From: JAWOLE01 sp035263845
GTDB taxonomy: Bacteria; Acidobacteriota; Thermoanaerobaculia; UBA5066; Gp7-AA6
Assembly (NCBI GenBank): GCA_035263845.1
Contig: DATFQY010000093.1
Span: 25,044-89,043 of the forward strand
Length of the DNA: 64,000 bases
Direction: 5' to 3'
Part shown: piece after piece, positions 55,870 through 64,000 of the stretch
How positions within the stretch are numbered: position 1 is the first letter of the stretch
Layout: the number at the start of each line of letters is the position of its first letter
The notes under the pieces: model-generated
Seen by the model: only the letters and a program-made list of their open reading frames with translations
Told to the model about the DNA's origin: nothing
Databases searched by the model: none
Translations under genes and position numbers: made by a program

Positions 55870-56334
55870 ATGTCGGCAGCTTCATCGCAGGTTATACGGT
55901 TCTCACTCGCGATCTGGGTGGGGGGAACTTTGCTCGTCGTGGTTGCGGCGCCGGTCATCTTTCGGATCGTCGAGTCGAGAGACGCGGCCGGGGAGGTTTT
56001 CGGAGAGATCCTGAGACGATTCGAAGCGATCAAGCACATCCTTTCGCTGCTGCTGGTCATCGCGATCTTCGTAGAGCTGGAGCAGACGCGCGGGTTCGCG
56101 GGGCAGTCTCGGGTTTCGGGGATCGCGGCGTTCGTCGCAGTGGCCACCAACGTCTATTTGGCGATGGTGCTGAGGCCCCGGATGAACTATTTCCGGATGA
56201 AGGTCGGCTCCTTCGATAAGGCGGCGCCCGACGACCCGTGGCGCAAGCGGTTCGACGTGCTACACAAGCGCTCCACGCGGGTTCTCGTCCTCGGCTGGAT
56301 CGCGGCGGCCGTGGCCCTTGCCTTTGGTCCGTAG
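55870..56334 (+). CDS. DUF4149 membrane protein (TMEM205-like)
   Basis: The 154-residue protein has four membrane segments: VIRFSLAIWVGGTLLVVVAA, HILSLLLVIAIFVEL, SGIAAFVAVATNVYLAMVL and VLVLGWIAAAVALAFGP, with a loop MNYFRMKVGSFDKAAPDDPW and an FDVLHKRSTR before the last. This matches DUF4149. Function is unknown. A single-gene unit. Confidence 0.85.
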   Translation: MSAASSQVIRFSLAIWVGGTLLVVVAAPVIFRIVESRDAAGEVFGEILRRFEAIKHILSLLLVIAIFVELEQTRGFAGQSRVSGIAAFVAVATNVYLAMVLRPRMNYFRMKVGSFDKAAPDDPWRKRFDVLHKRSTRVLVLGWIAAAVALAFGP

Positions 56335-56336
56335 TT

Positions 56337-56422
56337 GGGGAGGGGTATGCGGCGGCGGACCCGCCGCATGTCGCGTCCCTCGGCCGCTCGCGCAGCCGAC
56401 GACGCTCGGTACGCCCCTTCCC
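56337..56422. repeat. Nested intergenic inverted repeat
   Basis: A perfect 9-base stem ATGCGGCGG (56347-56355) with CCGCCGCAT (56361-56369) sits inside a wider imperfect pair, GGGGAGGGGTA (from 56337) against TACGCCCCTTCCC (56410-56422), between the converging DUF4149 and ridA genes. Likely a dispersed element or shared terminator. Confidence 0.5.
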
Positions 56423-56424
56423 GC

Positions 56425-56802
56425 CTACCGGGTCTTCGCGATCACGTCCATCTCGACCATCGCGTCCTTGGGGAGCGCGGCGACGATGACCGTGGAGCGG
56501 GCGGGCCGGTGCTCTCCGAATCGGGCCGCGTAGATCGAGTTCATGGCGGGGAAGTCTTCGGCCTTGATCAGGAAGACCGTCGTCTTGACGACGTTGGAGA
56601 AGCCCAGGCCGGCCGACTTCAGGACCGCCTCGATGTTGTCGAGCACGCGTGTCGTCGCCGACTGGATTCCTCCGGAGACGAGCTCTCCCGTCGCGGGATC
56701 GAGCGGGATCTGGCCCGAAGCGAAGAGGAACCCTCCCTCGACGACCGCCTGGGAATAAGGACCGATCGCTTTGGGGGCATCGTCGGTGGCGAGGAACTTC
56801 AT
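56425..56802 (-). CDS. ridA: RidA-family reactive intermediate/imine deaminase
   Basis: The 125-residue trimer-forming protein has the YjgF/RidA signature: IGPYSQAVVEGGFLFASGQI, AVLKSAGLGFSNVVKTTVFL and HRPARSTVIVAALPKDAMVE with the substrate-binding Arg. It hydrolyses enamine/imine products of PLP enzymes. Complete length. The ATG overlaps the hpt stop (ATGA). Confidence 0.93.
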   Translation of the reverse strand: MKFLATDDAPKAIGPYSQAVVEGGFLFASGQIPLDPATGELVSGGIQSATTRVLDNIEAVLKSAGLGFSNVVKTTVFLIKAEDFPAMNSIYAARFGEHRPARSTVIVAALPKDAMVEMDVIAKTR

Positions 56803-57335
56803 GACTTCTCTCCGTGCGGCTCGAGGATGCCGATGAAGGGCAGGTTCCTGTAGGCCTCGGCGTAGTCGAGCCCGTAGCCGACGACGAAGTGGTCGTCGAT
56901 GGTGAAGCCGAGGTAATCCACGGGGACCTCCAGGGCTCCCGGGACCTTCTTCTTCAAGAGGGCGCAGATCTTGACGGACTTGGGGTGCCGGGTCCCGAGG
57001 ATCTGGATGATCTTCTGGAGAGTTCGGCCGGTATCCACGATGTCCTCGACGATCACGACGTCCCGGCCGGCAACGTCGGTCGAGAGGTCGCGGACCAGGC
57101 GAACGTTGCCCGAGGACTTCGTCCCGGACCCGTAGGACGACACCTGCAGAAAATCGAGCGAGACCGGCGTCGTTTTGAGCTTCTTGGCCAGGTCGCAGAG
57201 GAAGAAGACCGAGCCCTTCAGGATCCCCACGAGAAGGACGGGGCGGCCCGCCTGGTCCCGGTCGATCTCGGTGGCCAGCCGCGAGATTCCATCCTCGAGC
57301 TCCCCGGCGCCGATCAGCGTTCTGCCCAGCTTCAT
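56799..57335 (-). CDS. hpt: Hypoxanthine phosphoribosyltransferase
   Basis: The 178-residue purine-salvage enzyme converts hypoxanthine and PRPP to IMP. The PRPP loop is VVIVEDIVDTGRTLQ, with LVGILKGSVFFLCDLAK before it and LGFTIDDHFVVGYGLDYAE near the end, as in the Hpt family. It is upstream of ridA in a two-gene operon and divergent from the unknown gene at 57409. Confidence 0.94.
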   Translation of the reverse strand: MKLGRTLIGAGELEDGISRLATEIDRDQAGRPVLLVGILKGSVFFLCDLAKKLKTTPVSLDFLQVSSYGSGTKSSGNVRLVRDLSTDVAGRDVVIVEDIVDTGRTLQKIIQILGTRHPKSVKICALLKKKVPGALEVPVDYLGFTIDDHFVVGYGLDYAEAYRNLPFIGILEPHGEKS

Positions 57336-57408
57336 CTCGTCTTTCTGTCCCTTCGGCGGCGCGGGCCTCTGGCCAGCCGCGTTACAATGCGAGTCCCTGC
57401 AAACATCG

Positions 57409-58854
57409 ATGTCGGCCGAGTCTTCTGCTTTCGACTCAGACTATATCCGCCGAGCCGAACGGTTCAAGGCTCTCTCGACCTTCGAACAGTTCCTGAGCGG
57501 AATCCGCCGCGGCTTCCTTCCGACCCAGGGAGGCCTCGACTCCGACCTCGCCCAGCTTCACAACGAGGTCAAGCGCGCCCCGAGTCTCTCCCGCGAGGCG
57601 CTCGCCGCGCTCGACGCGAAGCTCGACGCCGCCGCGGCCCGCCTGCGCGCCGCCGACATTCCGATGTCGCCGTCGCTCACGCGCCTGTATTTCGAGAAGG
57701 TCCGTCCCACGGATGGAAGGATCCCGTTCTACCTCCTCCGCTTCTACCTCTGGCAGCCGGAGGCCGACGACGAGAACCTCCTGGACAAGGTGGATTACCT
57801 CGCGACCGTCGTCGCCGCCGGGACGCCCGACCCCTCCTCGGCCGGGACTCGGTCGCGCGAGGAGGCGAGGCGGATCTTCGACCGGCTGCTCGCCGACTCC
57901 TCCTGGCCGCAGATCGACGGCGAGGCCGCGCCGCAGCTCGCCCGCGCCTTCGACGAAGTCGCGGCCCAAATCGCCACCGCCCGCGAGTTCGAGGAGCTGG
58001 CGGGAGAAGGACGCATCGAGAGCCTCCGAAACTTGAAGCGCCAGCTCTCCCGGGGAGTCCGCCATCCCGAGATCCTGACGGCCGCCGCGATGTGCAACCT
58101 GACCGCGCGGGCCGTGTTCCGCAGGCTCTACGAGAAGGAGGAACGGGGCCTTCGCGAGCTCGCCCGGCGCATCGACGATCTCGAGCGGCGCCTCCCGCGA
58201 CGCGAGGCCGACGAGGCGGTGCTCCTTCAGCGGTTCCGCGAGTCGCGAAACGAGCTCGAGCGCCAGGCACTCGAGGGCACGGTCCGCTGGCGCCAGCTCG
58301 TGGAGGTCCAGCGAGCCGCGGCGGACGCCCTGAAGCTCCTGACGGGCGCCGAGCCGGAGGGCGCGCCGGCTGCCGCCATGGCGGACCTTGGCGAGGTGCC
58401 GCTCGACGAAACCCGCGACGCTTTCTGGGGCCCCTGCCTGAAGCGGATCCTCTCCGCCGTCGAGTCCGGCGACCCGGTGAAGTCCGTCCAGGGCTGGAGG
58501 GCTCTCGAGGAGTGCAGGCTCGACGACTGGGAGACGGAGGCAGCCCGCCGGGCGATCGCCCGCAAGACCCTGACGCGGCCGGAGCGGATCGTTCTCTTCG
58601 CCGCCGCGCTTCGGGTCAAGGCCGAAGCGGAAATGGACGCGGCGCGGAAGAGCCCCGTCGGCGGCGTCCCGCCGGACCTGATGCGCGAAGCGCGGGCGAC
58701 CCTGAGCCACGCCTCGGAGCTCGACCGGACGTTCGCCGGTTTCGCGGTCATCCAGGGCGACGACGCCTCGGAAGAGGTGCGGCGGTGGACACGCACGCGC
58801 CTGCGCCTCCTGCACGCGACGTCCGGGCTCTGGCTGGCGCTGGACAGCCGATAG
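57409..58854 (+). CDS. Protein of unknown function, helical, 481 residues
   Basis: The protein is Arg/Glu/Ala-rich and almost wholly helical, with probable coiled coil at about residues 240-300 (EERGLRELARRIDDLERRLP). The N-terminus has LSTFEQFLSGIRRGFLPTQG. There is no signal peptide, membrane segment or enzyme motif. The ATG at 57409 is preferred over the far upstream frame (shadow of hpt); a TACAAT is 20 bases ahead. It sits between hpt and lysS without an operon partner. Structural or scaffold function is a guess. Confidence 0.7.
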   Translation: MSAESSAFDSDYIRRAERFKALSTFEQFLSGIRRGFLPTQGGLDSDLAQLHNEVKRAPSLSREALAALDAKLDAAAARLRAADIPMSPSLTRLYFEKVRPTDGRIPFYLLRFYLWQPEADDENLLDKVDYLATVVAAGTPDPSSAGTRSREEARRIFDRLLADSSWPQIDGEAAPQLARAFDEVAAQIATAREFEELAGEGRIESLRNLKRQLSRGVRHPEILTAAAMCNLTARAVFRRLYEKEERGLRELARRIDDLERRLPRREADEAVLLQRFRESRNELERQALEGTVRWRQLVEVQRAAADALKLLTGAEPEGAPAAAMADLGEVPLDETRDAFWGPCLKRILSAVESGDPVKSVQGWRALEECRLDDWETEAARRAIARKTLTRPERIVLFAAALRVKAEAEMDAARKSPVGGVPPDLMREARATLSHASELDRTFAGFAVIQGDDASEEVRRWTRTRLRLLHATSGLWLALDSR

Positions 58855-58902
58855 CGTCCTCTTCCGGCGCGGACGCGCCGGTCTGGCATACTTCGCCGCG
58901 AA

Positions 58903-60423
<1,521 letters not shown>

Positions 60424-60429
<6 letters not shown>

Positions 60430-60506
60430 GCCGTGAACCGTGAGCCGTAAGCCGAGTCACCCGAAGCCTTCGCACCGCGGCTCACGGCTGACGGCTAACG
60501 GCTCAC
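60424..60506. repeat. Inverted repeat of tandem heptamers between lysS and lolC
   Basis: The left arm is four heptamers CCGTAAG, CCGTGAA, CCGTGAG, CCGTAAG (60424-60451); the right arm is GGCTCAC, GGCTGAC, GGCTAAC, GGCTCAC (60479-60506), which is the same unit in reverse complement. The left arm holds the lysS TAA; the right arm ends seven bases before the lolC ATG. It is a dispersed-element type of structure that could fold into a long hairpin in mRNA. Confidence 0.8.
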
Positions 60507-60513
60507 GGGCGAC

Positions 60514-61692
60514 ATGAGATACGAAGTCTCCGTCGCCCTGCGGTACCTGGCGGCTTCCCGCAAGCGGGCGCACGTCGCGCTGATCTCGACGATCTCGATC
60601 GCGGGGCTCGCCGTCGGAGTCGCGGCGCTCATCATCTCGCTGGCGCTGCTCTCGGGGTTCCAGGATCGGATCCGTGCGCAGATGGCCTCGCGCACGCCGC
60701 ACGTCGTCGTGTCGCCGGCGCGGGGAGACCGGCTGGCCGACGACGGGCTGGTGCGGCGGGCTCTCTCCTCCACGCCCGGCGTCCTCTCCGTCGATCCGGT
60801 CATCGAGGGACGCGGCTGGCTCACCGACGGCTCCGGCCGGTCCATCACTCCCGCTCGTTACCGCAACGCCTCTGCGGGGCTGGCGCGGCTCGAGGGAGAC
60901 GAGTACCCGTCGGCGCGGCTCTCGACCGCCGCCGCGGCGCGGCTCGGCGCCGGGCACGGCAGCCTCGTGCGCCTTCTCTCCTCGAGGACGCGGCTCTCGC
61001 CGGTCGGGCCGATCCCGGTCGCGGTGATGCTGAAGGTGGTCGAGGTCCGGCAGATCAGCGCGCTCGAAAAACCGCCGGACGTCGAGATCCCGGAGGCGAC
61101 GGCGAGGCTCCTCGCCGGGATCCCCTCCGGCGCGCAGGCCTACGAAGCGAAGATCGCGGTTCCGGAAGAAGCCGACGCGGCGGCCGCCGCAGTGACGCGG
61201 GCGCTCCCCGGCGCCTACCAGGTCAAGACCTGGCGCCAGTTGAACGCGCCGCTCTCCTTCGCCCTGAGGCTGGAGAAGTCGGTCATCTTCGCGACGGTGG
61301 CCCTCGTCATCCTCGTCGCCGCGCTGAACGTCGTGTCGAATATCGCGCTCCTCGTCGTCGAGAAGAAGCGCGATTTGGGAGTCCTCCTCTCGCTCGGAGC
61401 CGAGCCGTCGTCTCTCGGGCGGATCTACCTGACGCTCGGGGCGATCATCGGCGCGATCGGAACGGGCCTCGGCGTGATCATCGGCGTGGGCTCCTCCTCG
61501 CTCCTGGAGCGCTTCCGGCTGGTCCCGCTGCCCGCCGACGTGTACCTCCTCTCCCACGTCCCCTTTGCCGTGCACCCGCGAGAGGTTCTCCTCGTCACGC
61601 TCTTCGCGCTCGCCACGGCCGTCGGCGCGGCCGTCCTGCCGGCGCGCGCCGCCGCCCGCATCGCCCCGGGAGAAGCCATCCGACTCTCGTGA
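60514..61692 (+). CDS. lolC: Lipoprotein-releasing ABC permease (LolC/LolE family)
   Basis: The 392-residue permease has an N-terminal membrane segment (HVALISTISIAGLAVGVAAL), a MacB-like periplasmic domain, and three C-terminal segments (FATVALVILVAALNVVSNIA; IIGAIGTGLGVIIGVG; a last one ending ARAAARIAPGEAIRLS), with EKKRDLGVLLSLGAEPSSLG in the coupling region. This is the LolC/E fold that extracts outer-membrane lipoproteins. One permease gene is present instead of separate LolC and LolE, as in many non-enteric bacteria. It is coupled to lolD. Confidence 0.9.
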   Translation: MRYEVSVALRYLAASRKRAHVALISTISIAGLAVGVAALIISLALLSGFQDRIRAQMASRTPHVVVSPARGDRLADDGLVRRALSSTPGVLSVDPVIEGRGWLTDGSGRSITPARYRNASAGLARLEGDEYPSARLSTAAAARLGAGHGSLVRLLSSRTRLSPVGPIPVAVMLKVVEVRQISALEKPPDVEIPEATARLLAGIPSGAQAYEAKIAVPEEADAAAAAVTRALPGAYQVKTWRQLNAPLSFALRLEKSVIFATVALVILVAALNVVSNIALLVVEKKRDLGVLLSLGAEPSSLGRIYLTLGAIIGAIGTGLGVIIGVGSSSLLERFRLVPLPADVYLLSHVPFAVHPREVLLVTLFALATAVGAAVLPARAAARIAPGEAIRLS

Positions 61693-62387
61693 TGCTCGCC
61701 GTCAAAGCGGAACATCTCTCCAAGACGTACTCGAGCGAGGGCGTACCGGTCACCGTCTTTTCGGATCTCTCCTTCGAGCTCGAGGAGAAGCAATTCGCGG
61801 CCGTCATGGGACCGTCCGGCGTGGGCAAGTCCACGCTGCTCCACCTGCTCGGCGGGATCGACTCGGCGGACCAGGGACGCGTCGAGATCTTCGGCGAGGA
61901 GCTCGCGCGCCTGGCGCCGAAAGAGCGCGCTCGGTTCCGCAACGCGAGGATCGGGTTCGTCTTCCAGTTTCACCATCTGCTGCCGGAGTTCTCCGCCGAG
62001 GAGAACGTGGCCTTCCCCCACCGCATCGCGGGGCTCGCGTCGGGAGAGGCGCGCCGCCGCGCGGCGGAGCTTCTCGAGCGCGTCGGGCTCGGCGAAAGGC
62101 GGGAGCACCGTCCCCGGGCGCTCTCGGGAGGGGAGCAGCAGCGCGTCGCGATCGCCCGCGCGCTCGCCCGGGGGCCGAGTCTCCTCCTCGCCGACGAGCC
62201 GACCGGGAATTTGGACGCGGACTCCGCCGCTTCTGTCTTTTCTCTGCTCGAAGAGCTTCACCGGGAGCGCGGAATGACGACTGTTCTCGTCACGCACAAT
62301 CCCGATCTCGCGAGTCGCTGTGATACCATTTATACGATGTCCCGGGAAGGAATTTCACCGTCAGCTGGTTCTCCCGGCCGGGAGTAA
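61692..62387 (+). CDS. lolD: Lipoprotein-releasing ABC ATPase
   Basis: The 231-residue ATPase has Walker A GPSGVGKST, Q-loop FVFQFHHLL, signature LSGGEQQR, Walker B LLLADEPTGNLD and switch His VLVTHNPD. Position directly after the LolC/E gene assigns it to lipoprotein release. The ATG at 61692 overlaps the lolC stop (TGATG); the preceding GTG is an alternative. The final about 15 residues (Ser/Pro/Gly-rich) lie outside the domain. Confidence 0.93.
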   Translation: MLAVKAEHLSKTYSSEGVPVTVFSDLSFELEEKQFAAVMGPSGVGKSTLLHLLGGIDSADQGRVEIFGEELARLAPKERARFRNARIGFVFQFHHLLPEFSAEENVAFPHRIAGLASGEARRRAAELLERVGLGERREHRPRALSGGEQQRVAIARALARGPSLLLADEPTGNLDADSAASVFSLLEELHRERGMTTVLVTHNPDLASRCDTIYTMSREGISPSAGSPGRE

Positions 62388-62422
62388 CGACGTCATCATG
62401 ATCCGGTCGCGAGACGCCCGCG

Positions 62423-64000
62423 ATGTTTGAGAAGTACAACGAGAAGGCGCGCCGGGCGCTCTTCTTCGCGCGCTACGAGGCCTCCAAGCTCGGCTCCAAG
62501 GTGATCGAGTCCGAGCACCTGCTGCTCGGAATCCTTCGCGAGGGCGAGGACATCATCAAGGAGATCTTCTCCCGCTTCAACGTCAAGCCGGAGGAGGTGC
62601 GCCGGGAGATCGAGGGAGACCGCATCTTCGTCGAGCGGATCTCCTCGACGGCGGAGCTGCCGCTCTCCGAGGAGTCCAAGAAGATCCTGGCCTACGCCTC
62701 CCACGAGGCGGAGTCCATGATGCACCCGTACGTCGGGACCGAGCACCTGCTGATCGGGCTGCTGCGGGTGGACGGGTGCGTGGCCGGGCGGCTGCTCGCG
62801 GCGCGGGGCTTCAACCTCTACGGCGTTCGCGAGGAGACGATCTCGCTCATCAAGGAGCGCGAGGTCTCCAAGCAGAAGAAGGAGCTTCCGTTCCTCGCCG
62901 AGTACAGCCGCGACCTGACGCAGCTCGCCGTGACCGGCGTCTTCGACCCGCTGATCGGCCGCGAGAAGGAAGTCGAGCGGATCATCCAGATCCTGTCCCG
63001 CCGGACCAAGAACAACCCGATCCTGCTGGGCGAGCCGGGCGTGGGCAAGACGGCGATCGTGGAAGGACTCGCCACGCGCATCGTCGAGGGAGCCGTCCCG
63101 ATTTTCCTGGCGCAGAAGAAAATCCTGGCGCTCGACCTCTCGCTCATCGTCGCGGGCACGAAGTACCGCGGCCAGTTCGAGGAGCGACTGAAAGGGATCA
63201 TCCGGGAGCTGCGCGAGAACCCGGACCTGATCATCTTCATCGACGAGATCCACTCCTTGATCGGCGCCGGGTCGGCCGAGGGCTCGCTCGACGCCGCCAA
63301 CATCCTCAAGCCCGCGCTTTCCCGCGGAGAAGTCTCGTGCATCGGCGCGACGACTCTCAAGGAGTACCGCCGCTACATCGAGAAGGACCGCAGCCTCCTT
63401 CGCCGCTTCCAGGCGATCCAGGTGACCGCTCCCTCCGAGACCGAGACCTTCGAGATCCTCGAGGGCGTCAAGGACCGCTACGAGCAGTTCCACAAGGTCC
63501 GATACCTGCCCGAGGCGATCAAGACCGCGGTCTATCAGTCCAACCGCTACATCACCGACCGCTTCTTCCCGGACAAAGCGATTGACCTTCTCGACGAGGC
63601 GGGCGCCAAGGTGAAATTGAAGAGGGTCGCCGACACCCAGAACCTGCGCAAGCTCGAGATCGAGACGCGCCAGATCGTCAAGGAGATGAAGAAGGCGATC
63701 TCGGACAAAGACTTCGAGAAGGCCGTGTTCCTGCGCGAGCGGGAGATCGAGCTGAAGGAAGAGATAGAGAGGACGAAGGCCCAGACGGCCGAGAGGAGCG
63801 ACGCGACCCAGGAGGTCACGCGGCGCGACATCGAGGAGATCATCTCGTCCTGGACGGGGATCCCGGTGGCCTCGCTCGAGATGGAGGAGGCCGAGAAGCT
63901 GCTCCACATGGAGGATGCGCTCCGCCGCCGCATCGTGGGCCAGGACGCGGCGATCGTGGGCGTCTCGAAGGCGATCCGGCGGTCGCGCCTGGGCGTCAAC
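62423..64000 (+). CDS. clpC: ATP-dependent Clp protease ATPase subunit ClpC, 3' partial
   Basis: The frame is open from ATG 62423 to the window edge, 526 codons, so the C-terminal AAA+ domain is outside. Visible are the ClpC N-domain (MFEKYNEKARRALFFARYEA; SEHLLLGIL; TEHLLIGLLRVDGCVAGRLL), the first AAA+ module (LLGEPGVGKTAIVEGLATRI, Walker B IIFIDEIHSLIGAGSAEG, FQAIQVTAPSETETFEIL) and a UVR-like middle region (DFEKAVFLREREIELKEEI), which separates ClpC from ClpA and ClpB. It unfolds substrates for ClpP. No ClpP or McsA/B gene is visible. Confidence 0.95.
   Translation, partial: MFEKYNEKARRALFFARYEASKLGSKVIESEHLLLGILREGEDIIKEIFSRFNVKPEEVRREIEGDRIFVERISSTAELPLSEESKKILAYASHEAESMMHPYVGTEHLLIGLLRVDGCVAGRLLAARGFNLYGVREETISLIKEREVSKQKKELPFLAEYSRDLTQLAVTGVFDPLIGREKEVERIIQILSRRTKNNPILLGEPGVGKTAIVEGLATRIVEGAVPIFLAQKKILALDLSLIVAGTKYRGQFEERLKGIIRELRENPDLIIFIDEIHSLIGAGSAEGSLDAANILKPALSRGEVSCIGATTLKEYRRYIEKDRSLLRRFQAIQVTAPSETETFEILEGVKDRYEQFHKVRYLPEAIKTAVYQSNRYITDRFFPDKAIDLLDEAGAKVKLKRVADTQNLRKLEIETRQIVKEMKKAISDKDFEKAVFLREREIELKEEIERTKAQTAERSDATQEVTRRDIEEIISSWTGIPVASLEMEEAEKLLHMEDALRRRIVGQDAAIVGVSKAIRRSRLGVN

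Overview
This is a G+C-rich, gene-dense bacterial chromosome segment. A trp operon without trpE in view, a RodZ-like protein flanked by helical-repeat proteins, a DUF4388 protein, a glutaryl-CoA dehydrogenase, many 4-base start/stop overlaps and LolCD lipoprotein export point to a Gram-negative-type organism. My best guess is Acidobacteriota or a similar deep soil or sediment lineage; this is an impression from gene families, not a placement. At least a dozen genes have a -10-like hexamer (TAnnnT) only 6-11 bases before the start codon and no Shine-Dalgarno sequence, which suggests widespread leaderless transcription. Genes such as hsp20 and trxA do have clear Shine-Dalgarno sequences.

Layout. 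1-5049: tryptophan operon trpG(partial)-D-C-F-B-A, tightly coupled, with a purine/pyrimidine inverted repeat inside the trpB/trpA junction. 5076-9353: two helical-repeat proteins around a RodZ-like protein, then a J-domain/TPR protein and a PP2C phosphatase. 9452-16161: secreted protein, LOG-family protein, NUDIX hydrolase, a nuclease-helicase fusion, and a PBP4-type peptidase. 16162-20440: an AT-richer accessory island with a 648-base gene-poor leader and two tandem modules, each a sigma-region-2-like small protein overlapping a TPR protein; the second module ends in a coupled 49-residue basic peptide gene. 20492-23753: RsbU-type phosphatase and a TPR protein fused to a Lon-type protease domain. 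23778-30861: Hsp20 and a low-complexity protein, a NarL-type two-component pair with missing canonical starts, epimerase, alkyladenine glycosylase, DUF4388 protein, glutaryl-CoA dehydrogenase. 30928-38909: small protein, methyltransferase-DUF4214 fusion, large membrane protein, asnS, an AbrB/VapC toxin-antitoxin pair coupled to rimO-ribF. 38869-42883: zinc/manganese-type uptake operon without its ATPase, porin-like protein, Cys-containing exported protein and a divergent cation transporter. 42959-47312: thioredoxin, then a five-gene set (DUF2064, radical SAM, metallophosphatase-like, carboxymuconolactone-decarboxylase-like, FAD oxidoreductase) resembling arsenosugar/selenodomain-type clusters. 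47404-52488: MacAB-type efflux and a sensor kinase. 52485-64000: Fe-S protein, MBL hydrolase, membrane glycosyltransferase, DUF4149, ridA, hpt, unknown 481-residue protein, lysS, lolC, lolD, and the first part of clpC.

No tRNA, rRNA, CRISPR array or insertion sequence was recognised. The most original signals are the paired sigma-like/TPR modules with their coupled peptide gene, the TPR-Lon fusion, the radical SAM cluster, and the two-component genes lacking a standard start codon.
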